Positions 22,296 to 34,283 are shown, numbered from the stretch's first letter. The stretch is DNA of 64,000 nucleotides from Azolla caroliniana (GCA_043228905.1 JBHGNT010000007.1:12710001-12774000); one strand, 5' to 3'. Translations and numbers: made by a program. The notes: generated from the letters alone by a model not told the origin.

Positions 22296-25200
22296 TTAGC
22301 TACCCTCTGTATCTAAGGATCCTTGGTGATCCTCTGGGTTCTCAATATCTATTTCCTCCCACTCTCCATTATCTGGTATATGAGAAAAAAATATTAGAAA
22401 CTTCATTTGAAAGAATACTCACGAAGACATCTTTAGCTAATTACAAGTTTAGCAAGCTGTTGACTTGGAAGACTACAATCTAATCTCTTCAGTTAGCAAG
22501 AAAATGAATAATTAACCCGAATTAAGTGTAATCAAAAGAGTAATACTGTATAGATATTAGCATATCAACAAAAAAATGAAATAAGATATATAAGTAATAA
22601 TATGGTATGTTTGTTTAGAGTTACAGCTACATGAGGGATACATTAATTCAAAACCTAATAGACTTTCAAATAGAAAAGTAGAATACAGCCAAATTTAAAC
22701 TGACCTTGCTTTAGTGTCAATGCTACCACAGCATCATTCTCGATCTGTATTGTGTAAAATGGAAGCATGTTAAAATATAGATTATTTTTTCTTTAATACC
22801 GAGCCATAAGGAACTGCATCTTTAACAAACAACAAACAGTAGAAAGGAAGGCCACATTACGGGGGAAAACACAAAGTAAGAAGGCCAGGTGGAAAAAATG
22901 GTCCATTGAAGACAATAAATTCCAGTTGTATATTTTTCAACAGAACATGTGCTTTATTGTCATTGTGAAAATATAAACCCCTCCCTCTTAGAATAAAGAT
23001 TATACGTCAACGAATAGTCAGCAACACAACCTCAATCCGAGGTACAGTCAATAACAAGTAATTGTGCTCAACAATTATGTAATGCAAGATCTTACAAGAT
23101 GGTTAACAAACAATCCAACAAGGTTGACAAATACACCGAAAATGTGTCAGCATCTGTACTTAGTGCTGTGGACTCTCTGGCAGGAGACTTGAATATTTGA
23201 TCACGAAGATGAGCTTACATCAAAATATCTAAGAGAAAGTGATATTATTAATTAACATCTAACCTAGTCATATCTTTATATATGATCAGGATAGTCCTGG
23301 GAATGTGGCTGGGATGTGTGTCAATGGTGTTTTCCGGTTCTTGTGGAAAGACTCTTACACCTGTTGCATCCTCTGGTGTGTACAAATGTGTCTTGAAAGA
23401 TGGATAGCCACCTGTGTCCTGCTCTAAGGGTATACATATTCTGCAGTGACGTGGCCCCCACATTCCAACTTGTGGCATTCTTTGAAGATGATGGGTAACT
23501 TGTTGGGAGTTACATACTGATAGTATATCTCATTAACACCATTATATTCTAGGATGCCATCTATCAGAGAAAATTCTGAAGCCTACTGCTTACTTTTTTA
23601 TTCTGTACGACGATAGTGGGATAATTTCCAATAGCCAGAAGAATGAATAAGTGCAGCACGCAACGAAGGAACAGATGCTATATCTACCCTTTTTTCATTT
23701 GTCTTGCTCACTCATTTCAAATTCATTGTCTCTCGGCTTTCCATGTGGCACATTGAAAGCCACTTGACCGTTTTTCTTGAGATGACAGCCCATTTCCTTT
23801 TAAGGAGTTTTAAAATTCAAGACACTTTATTTAAAGACCTTGTTTTAAAGGTTTGTATTCTTGTAAGGCCTATCCACACCTTTCCAGCTTCACATATGAT
23901 CATGATTCATGGACTTCCAACATGATAGGCACAGTTTCTGATCATTGGCATAGACCATGGCTAATTCATTTAATCCAATTTTGTTTTGGTAACTAGCTCC
24001 TTTATTTTGGCTTCCCAACATATAATTACATTGGATTTCCTTGGTCCGACACCTATGGACTTGTGGGGATTTCTTAGCATTTTGCAAATCCACATTTGTA
24101 CCCACTTTCTGGGCTTTGGAATCAAGTCTGAAAACTCACCCATCATTGACAAGCTCTGGGATAACAGAGCACATTCTCTTCTAATCCGCAATCCATCTGC
24201 AGTCAGCAAAGATATGTCAAAGTAGCTAGTCCAGATATTAATAGGACCTGATTCTGAAGACAATTTGGAAAAATGGAGTATGTACAAATGAGATAGAGAA
24301 GCTGTTCATGCAGAGGAAATTCCCCATACGAAAAGTTTGAAGCCCTGATATGTCGTGAGCTATAGGGCTCTATGCTGAAACAAAGTTCCAACAAACAACT
24401 TTCAACGTGCTCGATGCCAACACCAAAAAACCGTGCCCATCGTGTGACATATCAAACACCTATAACTACATGTCAAGCTGGGACATGTTAAATCATTATC
24501 TCAATTGTACACTTCCCTGAGTATAGCCTATCAAGAGTCCAAGTGTCAACATGGATAAAGAGAAGCCAAATTGACTGAAATACGTATTGAAGAAGATCAA
24601 TTGTATGTACATGAACATCATAGAAATCCAAAGTTGAAGGTGTAGAAATGTACATGTTGGTCGCCTAGTTGTCATCTTAAATCGATATGATCTTGCGCTG
24701 ATGATATGTGGTACATAATGATGAGTGAAAGAGTACTGGATAAATGAATAGATTCTTCAAAATATATTATAGTGCTTTACATGAGTAATACCTTTCACTG
24801 TGTGCGGAATTGTGCATGATGAAATACAACATTTCTTTAGCACAAGTGTCATGCCACACTTTTAACAAAGAATAGAACTGTTATTACAAGATAATTTCAC
24901 TACCATGTAAAGCCAAGCTCTAAGTAAGGGACCCAGATTAAAACTTGAGGCCATGGAAGAGGCATATGCACATAACCCAATTGAAGTGCATGTATGTGCC
25001 CTCCATAAGCACCATATGCCATGATTACCTTCCATTCATCACTGAGATTACCTAAATTCGCTCAAAGAATCCAAAAAATATGTCACAGTACAATACTTCA
25101 GAAAATAATACTGTAAAAACATGCAGCAATTCAACCCTTCACACTTGTGACATATGCATTCACTGGTTATGGCATTTGTCACTCGTGAATAACAAATATA

Positions 25201-26697
25201 TGAAGTGCATGAGACATCACACATGGTTTATCACCTTCAAATATGTCAATCAGCTTAATATAATTCAAGGAAATGAAAGAATACAGCAAGGTAGCAACAG
25301 TCTCTGCTTCTGGCATATGATAAATTATGATAACTGAAATTCCAGCTCATTAAACCAGGAGGGAGTTGCATAATCAATCGATTATCTTTCATATTGTATT
25401 TTAAACAAGACAATTCTTTATATTTTACTCACGAAAAGCCACCAATCATATTACAAGTTATTCCTACAATGCACGATTGAGAGGAGAACAAGTTCTAGAA
25501 CACCAGGAAATTGAACGACAATAAATATTCTTACTTGATGATCTGCTAAAGTCTTTGCATCTTCTAAGGGTTGAAGACGCGAGAGCAAAATTAGGCGCTG
25601 AATATCAACATCATGATCTGTAAGGACTTGTAACTTTGACTTGATCTCAAGGATGGTTTCTGATGGTTCACAATGTAAAAAGAAAGTTGTCTTTTTCCTC
25701 TTTACTCTTATGAACATAGCCTGGAACAAAAAACATGCACATGTTCTTTGGATATGGAAGAAAAAACAAAGGATACTACTTTAATAACAAACACCCCAAG
25801 CACTCTATTAGATTATCAAAAGAATGAACATCTTAGGAAAATCTCATCATAAGGGTAGTATTTGCATCAAAGGTTCTTTGAATCTCAAAACGACACAAAC
25901 ATTTAAGTTGCATTCACTCATTGACTTTATCTCAAAGATGTTTCACAACGTGAAAAGGAAGTTGTACTTTTCCCCCTCCATCTGGGAAGTTCGGACAAGG
26001 CCATAACTGCTCTTTGAAAACAAAGAAAAACAAAAAAGGTACGCTGATCCCTCCTATTGCATAGGATGCTAGCCTTAGATGGTCAAAAAGGGACAATGGA
26101 TCTTCTTTTAAGCATAAATATCTCACCCTCATTGTTGCATTCAATCCAATGATCCATTCAAACAAATGTGCATCAAATTGATCATGTTCGATGATCAAAC
26201 AACAGTGGTATGGAATGTACATCTCCATTTTACATTTCAGTCAAAGATCCATTCGACCAAATACGTATAAAAAATTGTCTGCGTACGATAAAAAATTAAA
26301 CCTAATTTTCTCCAACATGAGGGAAAATTGCATATATAAGTAAGTCTTCCCGGTAAAGAGGGGACGTCAAAATCCTCATTTACTATGAGAAGAATGAAGG
26401 CACTCATTAACAATCAGAGATCCAGCGAAGCCAAAGTGTGAAGGCACACTCTGTTCATGGAAAGGGTAGAAGGAAGGAATTTTACCGTGTTTCAGAAGAA
26501 GAAGAAGAAGAAGAAGAAGAAGAAGAAGAAGGTGATTTGGATTAGATTCAGAGATCCTTTGGATGGAAAAGGAGATAAAGAATGCGATCTCATACTCTGT
26601 TTTCATGGCGAAAGGCACAATGAAAAAAATAAAAAAACGTAATCTTACTATATGCGCAGAAGAGGAGGAGGAGGAGGAGGAGGAAGCAGCTTACCAT
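22296..26697 (-). CDS. Elongin-B-like ubiquitin-fold protein, 4 exons
   Basis: Coding exons on the minus strand: 26697-26695 (the ATG only), 25720-25535, 22744-22705 and 22372-22296. All junctions have GT/AG and the frame joins to a 100-residue product. It starts MAMFIRVKRKKTTFFL, continues with a ubiquitin-like fold pattern (ETILEIKSKL, LEDAKTLAD) and then IENDAVVALTLKQ, ending in an acidic tail. Elongin B is the ubiquitin-like partner of Elongin C in transcription elongation and cullin ubiquitin ligase complexes, and plants have a close homologue of this length. The joins are inferred from splice motifs and frame. Introns are 974, 2,790 and 332 bp. An alternative start is the second ATG (25717-25715), which would drop only two residues. 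The exon-1 leader (about 26695-26870) has a hexamer repeat. Confidence 0.75.
22745..25534 (-). other. Large intron of the Elongin-B-like gene
   Basis: A 2.8-kb AT-rich intron bounded by gtaaga and a cag acceptor. It contains open stretches on the minus strand (about 24287-23970 and 23478-23248) whose translations match no family I know and lack coding character. It may hide old transposon pieces, but I see no terminal repeats. Confidence 0.5.
26496..26533 (+). repeat. GAA trinucleotide repeat in intron 1
   Basis: An uninterrupted run of about twelve GAA units (CTT on the gene strand) within the first intron of the Elongin-B-like gene, roughly 170 bp downstream of its 5' splice site. Confidence 0.9.
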
Positions 26698-26778
26698 GGC
26701 AGAGAAGAACGATGAAAATACGCGCAGAGAAAAAAGAAGAGAAGGTGAAGGTGAAGGTAAGAGCAGGTGGAGATGAGA

Positions 26779-26832
26779 TTTGCGTTTGCCTTTGCCTTTG
26801 CCTTTGCGTTTGCGTTTGCCTTTGCCTTTGCC
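26779..26832 (-). repeat. Hexanucleotide repeat in the predicted 5' leader
   Basis: Nine tandem TTTGC(C/G) hexamers on the plus strand, i.e. (C/G)GCAAA in the gene's own direction, about 80 bp before the start codon of the Elongin-B-like gene. It lies in exon 1 if the leader extends that far. Confidence 0.8.
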
Positions 26833-26879
26833 GTGCGAAGGGGGAGGGGGAAGATTAGCCGTCGACAACGACACAACAT

Positions 26880-26888
26880 ATATGTATT

Positions 26889-26919
<31 letters not shown>

Positions 26920-29550
26920 CATATATGTATATAATAATATATGTATGTATGTATGTATGTACGTACATGCTCCTCGTGTCTAACTACTACTACTAAATAT
27001 TAAAGAGGCCAAGTGAGGGAGTCGCTCATCTAAGGGCGCGTGCGTGCGATCTGCACCATCCAATCCGATGTGGATAAAAAAAAGCTGCCAACGTCTGTCA
27101 CCACGAGCCCGACTTTGTCACTAGGAGCACGTGCCACCAAATTTTCTATCATTGATTTCTTAACCAAGAATAGAATGCATGCAAGAATTTTAGGTGGAAT
27201 GCCCTTGAAGTATTTTGGCAACATGATACAACCAAATAGGTCTTTATAGAATATGTCAAAAGAGTTATTTATTTAATGCTTGTCTAGTTCAAAATAGCTT
27301 GAAGACACATATCCATGAGTTTGCTTGGAATTTGGAAAGTGATTTTGTAGCTCGAAACAATATTGGAAGCAAATATTAGCTTATTTGTAGGAATACAAGT
27401 CAAAACAATGGTCTCGTGGTGACATGTTCCTATAGCCAAAGAATTAACAATGTTCTCATCATAGGGCCCCCATGCATCCTTGTGATTTGCTCACTTCTTT
27501 TTATGGCTGATCGTTTTTCTATTTCTGAGATATTGGGGATTGTGTCATAATTGGAATATGCGCAACTCTTTTGTATTCGATGGTAGACAGAGCTCTCTTT
27601 TTTTATAGCTTTCAAGATCTCATTTGCCAAAAAAAATAGAATGGCAAAGCACCACCACTTCTCCCTAGATGGTCACTTAGCTTCCACAATTACTATGTCA
27701 TTGTTTTTGCATTTACAAGTTACAACATGATAAATTCTTGTCTTTTGCAATTGCAGAGCTTTTACCCTATGATCCTTCTAATAAGCATCGAGCCCTTAAC
27801 ACTTTTGTTCAAGTAAAGTTAGCTCTAGCCTCTTACCATTTGGTCTATGTTTGATTGTCAATTTAATATGCAACTCACTCATGTTCAAAATAAAGTTAAC
27901 TCTCATCATTTCAGTTTTTTCTTGGTTCTTTGACTTTATATCATGGAATACTACCTCCAAATTATGAGCCAACACAAGAAGAAATGACACAATAACACAT
28001 TCACATTTCCAAACTCACTCATTTACGTTCACAATAATATGCAACTCACTCATGTTCCAAGTAAAGTTAACTTTCATAATTTGGGCTTTGTCATGGTTTC
28101 TTGACTTTATACCATGGAATACTCTACCTATGGATCATTGGCCAATACAAGAAGAAATGACACAATAACACATTCACATTTTCAAACTTGCCAAAAGCAT
28201 TGGACACCACTTGGAATTTCCAAGATTAAATTATACATAGCAAACAACTACAAAAGAGTACCAGAAACAATGCCACCTATAACATTTCAATTCCACATGA
28301 AAGATTCTATATTAGCATGTAAAATATATTACCATACATACATCTCTCTGGAGTACCATTATCAATATATTACCTTACCACACACAGTAGAAACACACTG
28401 GAACTGTGTTCTCTCCACCACCAAAGCAATACTGATGTGATTGAACAACAATGAATCCGAGGTAAATGAGCATATGAAAATGTGGTATGTTTTGCTTAGA
28501 TTTTCAATATGTCATGAAAGATTGCAACTAATATGTCTGATATCGTCGTGAACTTCCACCAGTATTTGTTCCTGTACCAAGTCCATGTCTCTGAGACTAT
28601 GAACCCCGACCGAAACTTCGGTGATCTTTGTATGGAGCAAAGCTCGTGATAACTTTCAACTACGAGATGCTTCCAAATACTACCTCCCGAGTCCTAGGAC
28701 AACACTCAATATTCAGGTCATCATTTCCGCATCGCTCAACTTGCAAATGATTATCTGATCTTTGCTCACAAAACTTGGTGTTTTCGATTCCTTGATAGAA
28801 ATTTCCCAAAAATCTACATTCGCAAGGTTTCGTTTGAGCCTATATGAAGTGAATAAGCAAAGAATGTTGATGTTGAAAAACCAAGAAGATCATTAAAATG
28901 GACAATAAATTAAGAAAAGCAAATACATTAACAACTGACAAAGATTGATAATAATTAAGAAAGATATGTAACACGGGTATGTACATATATACAAATGTGC
29001 TCACAAATGCCACATAAGGTCAAGGTTACAACTTACGAGTCATGACACACACACACACACACCTATACATATTTAAAACTATCCCATGCTTACGACTTTA
29101 AACATAATCCTTGCTTTTGCAATTATTTCTTCTATTACTGCTAATAGAATTTTTTAAAGTATTATAAGAAATAACATCAAAATCAAGCCTTTGGGAGTCT
29201 TTGCTCAAGGTGTTATATACCTCCATGATTGTGATACATGGAAGAAATGCATTTTATATACTATCCATGCATAGCGCATCAACCTTATATAATCAATTTA
29301 TGTACGTTTGGAAAGTTCAACAATACATCTACTCCATTATGGATCAATTTACTTTAGACAAGTAGATACACACACACATATATATATTAGCTTAAACTAG
29401 GATAGAAAGAACACTACCAGCCCGTAGCATTTGATCTTGCATTTCCAAATAATGCAGTGCATAAACATCTTGACTGAAGCCCAATAAACTTTCAATATAT
29501 TTGGAAAGTTCAACGTTCATTATGGATATATGTATATATAAAGAACATAC
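26880..29550. other. AT-rich intergenic region
   Basis: Begins with TATG/ATAT-rich simple sequence (about 26880-26965). A direct duplication of about 170 bp is visible: aatatgcaactcactcatgttc at about 27865 and again at about 28035, both followed by acaagaagaaatgacacaataacacattcacat. A stretch near 28560-28830 has locally higher GC content and short open frames on the minus strand, but I cannot assign it. No further glutamate decarboxylase exons were found here. Confidence 0.5.
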
Positions 29551-29646
29551 TTGAACATTAGATCCAACAATTAAGTTGGGGTTGTCATATGTTTTTCCTT
29601 CTTGCTTTCTTCTCTCTTGCCATTTCCTCCTCATTGCAAGCCCAAC
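29551..29646 (-). pseudogene. Orphan exon of a glutamate decarboxylase gene
   Basis: A 96-bp phase-0 exon on the minus strand with a tag acceptor (29648-29647) and a gtatgt donor (29550 down). It encodes GLAMRRKWQERRKQEGK followed by NPNLIVGSNVQ, matching the plant glutamate decarboxylase block GLAFKRKWQ...NVQ that precedes the PLP domain core. The enzyme converts glutamate to GABA in the cytosol. No other exon was found within 2.6 kb downstream. Element B begins 16 bp upstream of the exon (29662; its duplication is at 29658-29661), separating it from any exons to the right. A live gene with very long introns cannot be excluded. Confidence 0.65.
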
Positions 29647-29661
29647 CTACATGGTAGACGT

Positions 29662-30632
29662 TGTCGTGAAGTATGAAAGCTTCACATTAAAAGTCTACAA
29701 TCAGATAAATACGTAACTAAAATAACATTTGATAATGTTTTATATATAAAGATAATATTAACAACACATATGTAAAGAAAAATACTATATATATATAGAT
29801 AGATAAATATATTATGTTACACGAACAAGAGAGGACTTAAACCAATAACCCCACCCTATGACTTTCAAATCTTACCATTTACTCTATACTAATAATATAT
29901 TTGCTTCATGATATAAAACGACGTTACATGTTGTAAATTCAATAATGTTTGAGAGACTCGAATCCACAACCTCATATACCAAATTCAACACACCTACCAT
30001 TAGGCTAGGTGCTTTGTTTTCAAAATTATATTTTCATGTCTATTCTTATCCCATATATTTTTTTCATACATGAAAGCTCAAATGAGCGAGATGCCTATCA
30101 TGCATCACATGCATTTCATGCACTACATGCATGACTTGTACCCTCCAATGCATCATATGCATGGGGGCACCTATTTAAATGGTGAAAGAGAAGATGAAAG
30201 GGGAGAGGTATGAGATATCGATCAAATTATGTATTACATAAGAATACCATAAAAATAGAGACGTGGTGGTCAACTCTCAACAAGAGGGAGGCGGTTCGAG
30301 CCTTATCTTCATCAAAATATTGAAGTGAAGATTGTAGTGGTCTATGATCAAGAAAGAGAATAGCGATTACCTTGCAAGACAAAGTTCGGAGGTTCAACGA
30401 CGTGCACAATCATTTTGTAACTCTTTCATGAAAATGATTATAAATTTCATACACTTTCTCATATATTATTTTATATCTTATCTTGTCTTATCTTATATTC
30501 CTTAAAAATCCTATTTTGTCATATCTTATTGATCTCTATTCACTCCATCTCTACTCTTTCGTCTCTTCCGTCCATAATCCCAGTGATTCCTTCCTCACTT
30601 TCACGTTATCCTTTGTGTGTGCAACGCTACGT
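29662..30632 (+). repeat. 5' LTR of element B, left part
   Basis: Starts TGTCGTGAAG and matches the 3' LTR from 39374. It is interrupted at 30632 by element A and resumes at 34284. Relative to the 3' LTR it lacks about 45 bp near 30263 and a short AT-rich piece. An antisense tRNA-like module is present: A-box complement at 29997-30007 and B-box complement at 29954-29965, 43 bp apart. Confidence 0.85.
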
Positions 30633-31295
30633 TGTCGTGATGTGGCATGTCTAGTGCGAGAAAAAGTCAAAAATTGAGGATCCACACACATTTCACGAAT
30701 ACTTGTAAAAATAAAAATAAATAAACCTAGGTCCCAATGGCATTGAGTGCATGTAGAGGGTTGCAAGTAGGATTTGAACCTTGCACCTCTAAGATAAGAG
30801 GCAATTTCCTTACCACTAAAGCTACTACTAAGTGCTTTAGATGTTCTATATTTCTTTCTCATATTCAGTATTCCGTAGGAAACAAACGAACAAAACCATG
30901 TACACAAAACCACGGTTTTAAGCCCATGGTTTCCTGCATGTCACAAAGCAAAACTGTGTGCATAGAAACCATGGCTCCAAGCCCATGGTTTTGTGCATGG
31001 GCAAACCTATAAAACCCCTAGTACGGCTTGTGTAAGGGGGGACTCAATATGATATGACCATCATCATCACCATCAATAATATAAGCTTCTATTTCTTCTT
31101 CTTCGCATCTATCTTGTAATTATTTATCTACTTCTCAAAGTGTACAATCTTCAATCTTCTCAAGTGTAATAGGTCTTCCTCCAATCTTACATTCACATTG
31201 TCCTCTTCTCAATACCTTGACGGACATCCTCCTTGGTCCAAGACCCCGGTGGTCCCGCTCAAGCGAAGCACGCTCGCACGCGCATCTTCGCGACA
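30633..31295 (+). repeat. 5' LTR of element A
   Basis: 663 bp, beginning TGTCGTGATGTGGC and ending TTCGCGACA. TATA box TATAAAA at 31008-31014. An antisense tRNA-like module has the complement of an A-box (TAGCTTTAGTGG) at 30813-30824 and of a B-box (GGTTCAAATCC) at 30770-30780, 44 bp apart as in real tRNA genes, with a possible anticodon hairpin between. Confidence 0.9.
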
Positions 31296-31332
31296 TTTTT
31301 GGTGAAGCCGACGTGAATAGCGGTAGGGGAGG

Positions 31333-32994
31333 ATGAAGCTGGACGAGGAATATCTAATGAAGGCAATGTCAAAGATGATGATAGAGTTTTCAAGAGAAGG
31401 GAAAACACAACATGCGGCCCAACAAGCCATCGAAAGCATGATCAAGCGAGTCGGGTTTTTTGATGGAGGCAAAGTCCAAAAATTTGCAAAGGCCTACAAT
31501 GCCGAAATGGATTCAAGAGGAGTGGATGAAGCAATGAGGCTGGAGTACTTTTGTCAAGTGGTGACCGAACCGATCTTCGAAGAGATTAAAGAGATTCAAA
31601 AAACTCACGATTCGTGGGTGTCCTTCAAAGAAGCTTTACGAGAATCATATGGTTACGAATAGCGAAAGGGACAAGGTCTGTATGAGTTTCACGAATGGGT
31701 GTCATCGAGAAAGACCCACCAGAGTGCTATGCATGCATTCGTTGAGTTTGAGTATCGCTTCGCTCAACTCTCGGACCGGGATCGAAGATTGGTGGGGGTG
31801 AATAAAGTTCTGATGTTTGTAAAGTCAATCGATCGGAATGAAAGGAAGGCCATTGGAATCCAACTCGAGGATGACAATGGTGAAAATGGCCTCACTGAGG
31901 ATTGGGCCAAAGTGGAAAGGGTATGCCAACAACACGATAAGAGGGAGATGAGACTCTCATCGACAACAACACAACCCACAAGGGATGCTCAAAGGAGAAT
32001 GGGATGTGGCAATAAAAACCCACTGAAGGAAGAAAGCTCGAAGAGGGAAGCTTCGAAAGAACTCAACATAGAAGCCTTGATGAGAGAGGCATTAATGAAC
32101 TTAAAGGCACAAGTCGAGGTTGAAGAGAAGCTGAAAACAAAACCGAGGAAAATGGTGATCGACGAAGAGGAGACCTCCCGACAAATGCAGACTAATGGTG
32201 CGGCCAATACGAAGGCCCAGGTTTGGTATGACAGTACCATGGGAGAAGGTGTAAAACAAGCCACCTTCTCAACTTATGGAGGAACGACGGTCAAGAGAAA
32301 GGCCGAAGACTCGAGAGTGGGAAATGCTGCTTTAAGAGTGGACGAGCATTTCGGAACACATGTTGTGTCCGAAATATCGAGTAATGAAGGTGCAAGCATG
32401 AGGGAAGCTTGTGTGATCAAGGGATGTAAAGAGTGCAAGGTCGACGTGTTTGAGGTGGTAGCCACGAGGAATGACATCGAGTCACAGATGGCTAAGGAAG
32501 AGTCCACGGTGAATGACCGTGTCGAGACTTTCCCAATACTTGATCTAGAGACTTGGGCAGTTGCGTCCGAGAGCCAACATGAGACTCAAGAGACGGAAAG
32601 TGGTGGGGAAGAAAATATTGAAGATAATGTGAATAACAACATTGAGCGAAAGATGGCTACGGATGAGAAGACGGTGACCGATGGTGTCGAGGTTCTCCCC
32701 ACAATTGTTCCTGAGACTTCAGCAGTTGTGCCCGAGTGTCAACGTGAGACCGGAGAGACGGAAGGTGGCGGCTGGAAATCGAAGGACCGAAACAACGATG
32801 AGGAGGATGGCCACAGACGAAGGAATCCCTCCACACCGATTCTGGAGACTTCGGCAGTTGTGCTCAAGAGCGAACATAAGACTGGAGAGATGGAAGGTGG
32901 CGGCGAGGAGATGAGCCTGGGACGACGCCAGCGCATACGGAGGAACGGTGGCCAACAAGGACGCCAAAAACAAAGCTACAATAGAGTTCGATGA
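31333..32994 (+). CDS. Element A Gag, with one in-frame UAG
   Basis: One frame of 554 codons from the ATG at 31333 to 32994, broken only by TAG at 31660-31662. The first part (residues about 30-190) aligns with Gag of elements B, C and D, sharing the pattern Y..EM....V......F...V...I...I.EIQ....SW..FKEAL. The latter half is different: no zinc knuckle is seen. Instead an acidic region contains three related segments (about 32520, 32686 and 32825), each with ETxAV followed by a block ending in E(T/M)E(S/G)GG. Gag forms the virus-like particle. Whether UAG is read through or is simply a mutation cannot be told from sequence. Confidence 0.7.
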
Positions 32995-33618
32995 AGAGCC
33001 AGATAGCGGCAAGAAAGGAAGAACCAGAATACAATCCGGATGGAAGATGACGCAGTTGGTATTCCGACCCGAACGAGAGTTGATCAAACGGGCCCGACCC
33101 AACCGAAAACCGGTTGGAAACTGACCCGGACGAAAGTCGATCGTCTGAGTCTGATTCGGCCGAATGCGAATCCGGAGGAAGGCCGACCAAGCCAGAAGCT
33201 GATTGGTCGAGACAGACAAAAGTTGAACTGGCCTAGGCGGAGGTCGAAGCAGACGAGTTGTGACACTCGGTTGAGGCTAGTGAGCATAAGGAAAGGCAAG
33301 CATGAGACGAGAAATGATGATAAAGGAAAGTTAGGTGACCAAGGAGATGGTCGAGATGAAGGTGGCACATGCATGAGGCATGAAGCGTTATGCTCGGGAG
33401 GAGCAAAGGGAGCCATGTCAACTAGACATGGCAATAAAAAAGGTGAGTGAATGATATGGTGGATCGGATGGCAACGACAGTTCGAAGTAGACGACAAAAA
33501 GACGGTGCGGACGAGGCGCAAGAAAGGAGGAAATCAAACACCAACCACCTTTGACCCTTCCACATCACTCTTTTCTTCTTGGCACATACCGGAGGATGTG
33601 CAGTTTGGTGGGGGTGGA
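32995..33618 (+). other. Element A 3' internal region and polypurine tract
   Basis: An open stretch (33040-33450) continues after gag in another frame, basic and Gly/Lys/Arg-rich, with no recognised domain. Near 33586 is ggcacataccggaggatgtgcag, followed by the purine tract at about 33608-33618 directly before the 3' LTR. The same arrangement ends element B. Confidence 0.6.
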
Positions 33619-34283
33619 TGTCGTGATGTGGCATGTCTAGTGCGAGAAAAAGTCAAAAATTGAGGATCCACACACATTTCACGAATACTTGTAAAAATGA
33701 AAATAAATAAACCTAGGTCCCAATGGCATTGAGTGCATGTAGAGGGTTGCAAGTAGGATTTGAACCTTGCACCTCTAAGATAAGAGGCAATTTCCTTACC
33801 ACTAAAGCTACTACTAAGTGCTTTAGATGTTCTATATTTCTTTCTCATATTCAGTATTCCGTAGGAAACAAACGAACAAAACCGTGTACACAAAACCACG
33901 GTTTTAAGCCCATGGTTTCCTGCATGTCACAAAGCAAAACTGTGTGCATAGAAACCATGGCTCCAAGCCCATGGTTTTGTGCATGGGCAAACCTATAAAA
34001 CCCCTAGTACGGCTTGTGTAAAGGGGGGGGCTCAATATGATATGACCATCATCATCACCATCAATAATATAAGCTTCTATTTCTTCTTCTTCGCATCTAT
34101 CTTGTAATTATTTATCTACTTCTCAAAGTGTACAATCTTCAATCTTCTCAAGTGTAATAGGTCTTCCTCCAATCTTACATTCACATTGTCCTCTTCTCAA
34201 TACCTTGACGGACATCCTCCTTGGTCCAAGACCCCGGTGGTCCCGCTCAAGCGAAGCACGCTCGCACGCGCATCTTCGCGACA
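33619..34283 (+). repeat. 3' LTR of element A
   Basis: 665 bp, beginning TGTCGTGATGTGGC and ending TTCGCGACA. Nearly identical to 30633-31295. The tRNA-like module is at 33756-33810 (antisense). The next bases, ACGCTTCTAGG, are the LTR of B resuming. Confidence 0.9.

Larger units (their letters stand above)
30633..34283 (+). mobile_element. Element A: gag-only LTR element (TR-GAG-like), recent
   Basis: Two LTRs (30633-31295 and 33619-34283) that I find nearly identical: two substitutions plus a small change in a G-run. Between them are a primer-site-like TGGTGAAGCCGACGTG, a gag ORF (31333-32994) and a polypurine tract (ggtgggggtgga). There is no protease, RT or integrase. The insertion target in the LTR of B is readable: ACGT at 30629-30632 on the left, ACGC at 34284-34287 on the right, and the uninterrupted 3' LTR of B has ACGC at this point. 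It must be moved by enzymes from a relative such as B or D. Confidence 0.85.

Noticed and set aside
23970-24287. Minus-strand open frame of 105 codons in the large intron of the Elongin-B-like gene
   Set aside because: The translation matches no known family. The frame overlaps others equally open, and base composition is that of the surrounding intron.
30760-30830. A real tRNA gene
   Set aside because: A- and B-boxes are present at the right spacing, but the acceptor stem does not pair and the same sequence occurs at the same place in the other LTR of A. It is therefore a tRNA-like module, not a gene.
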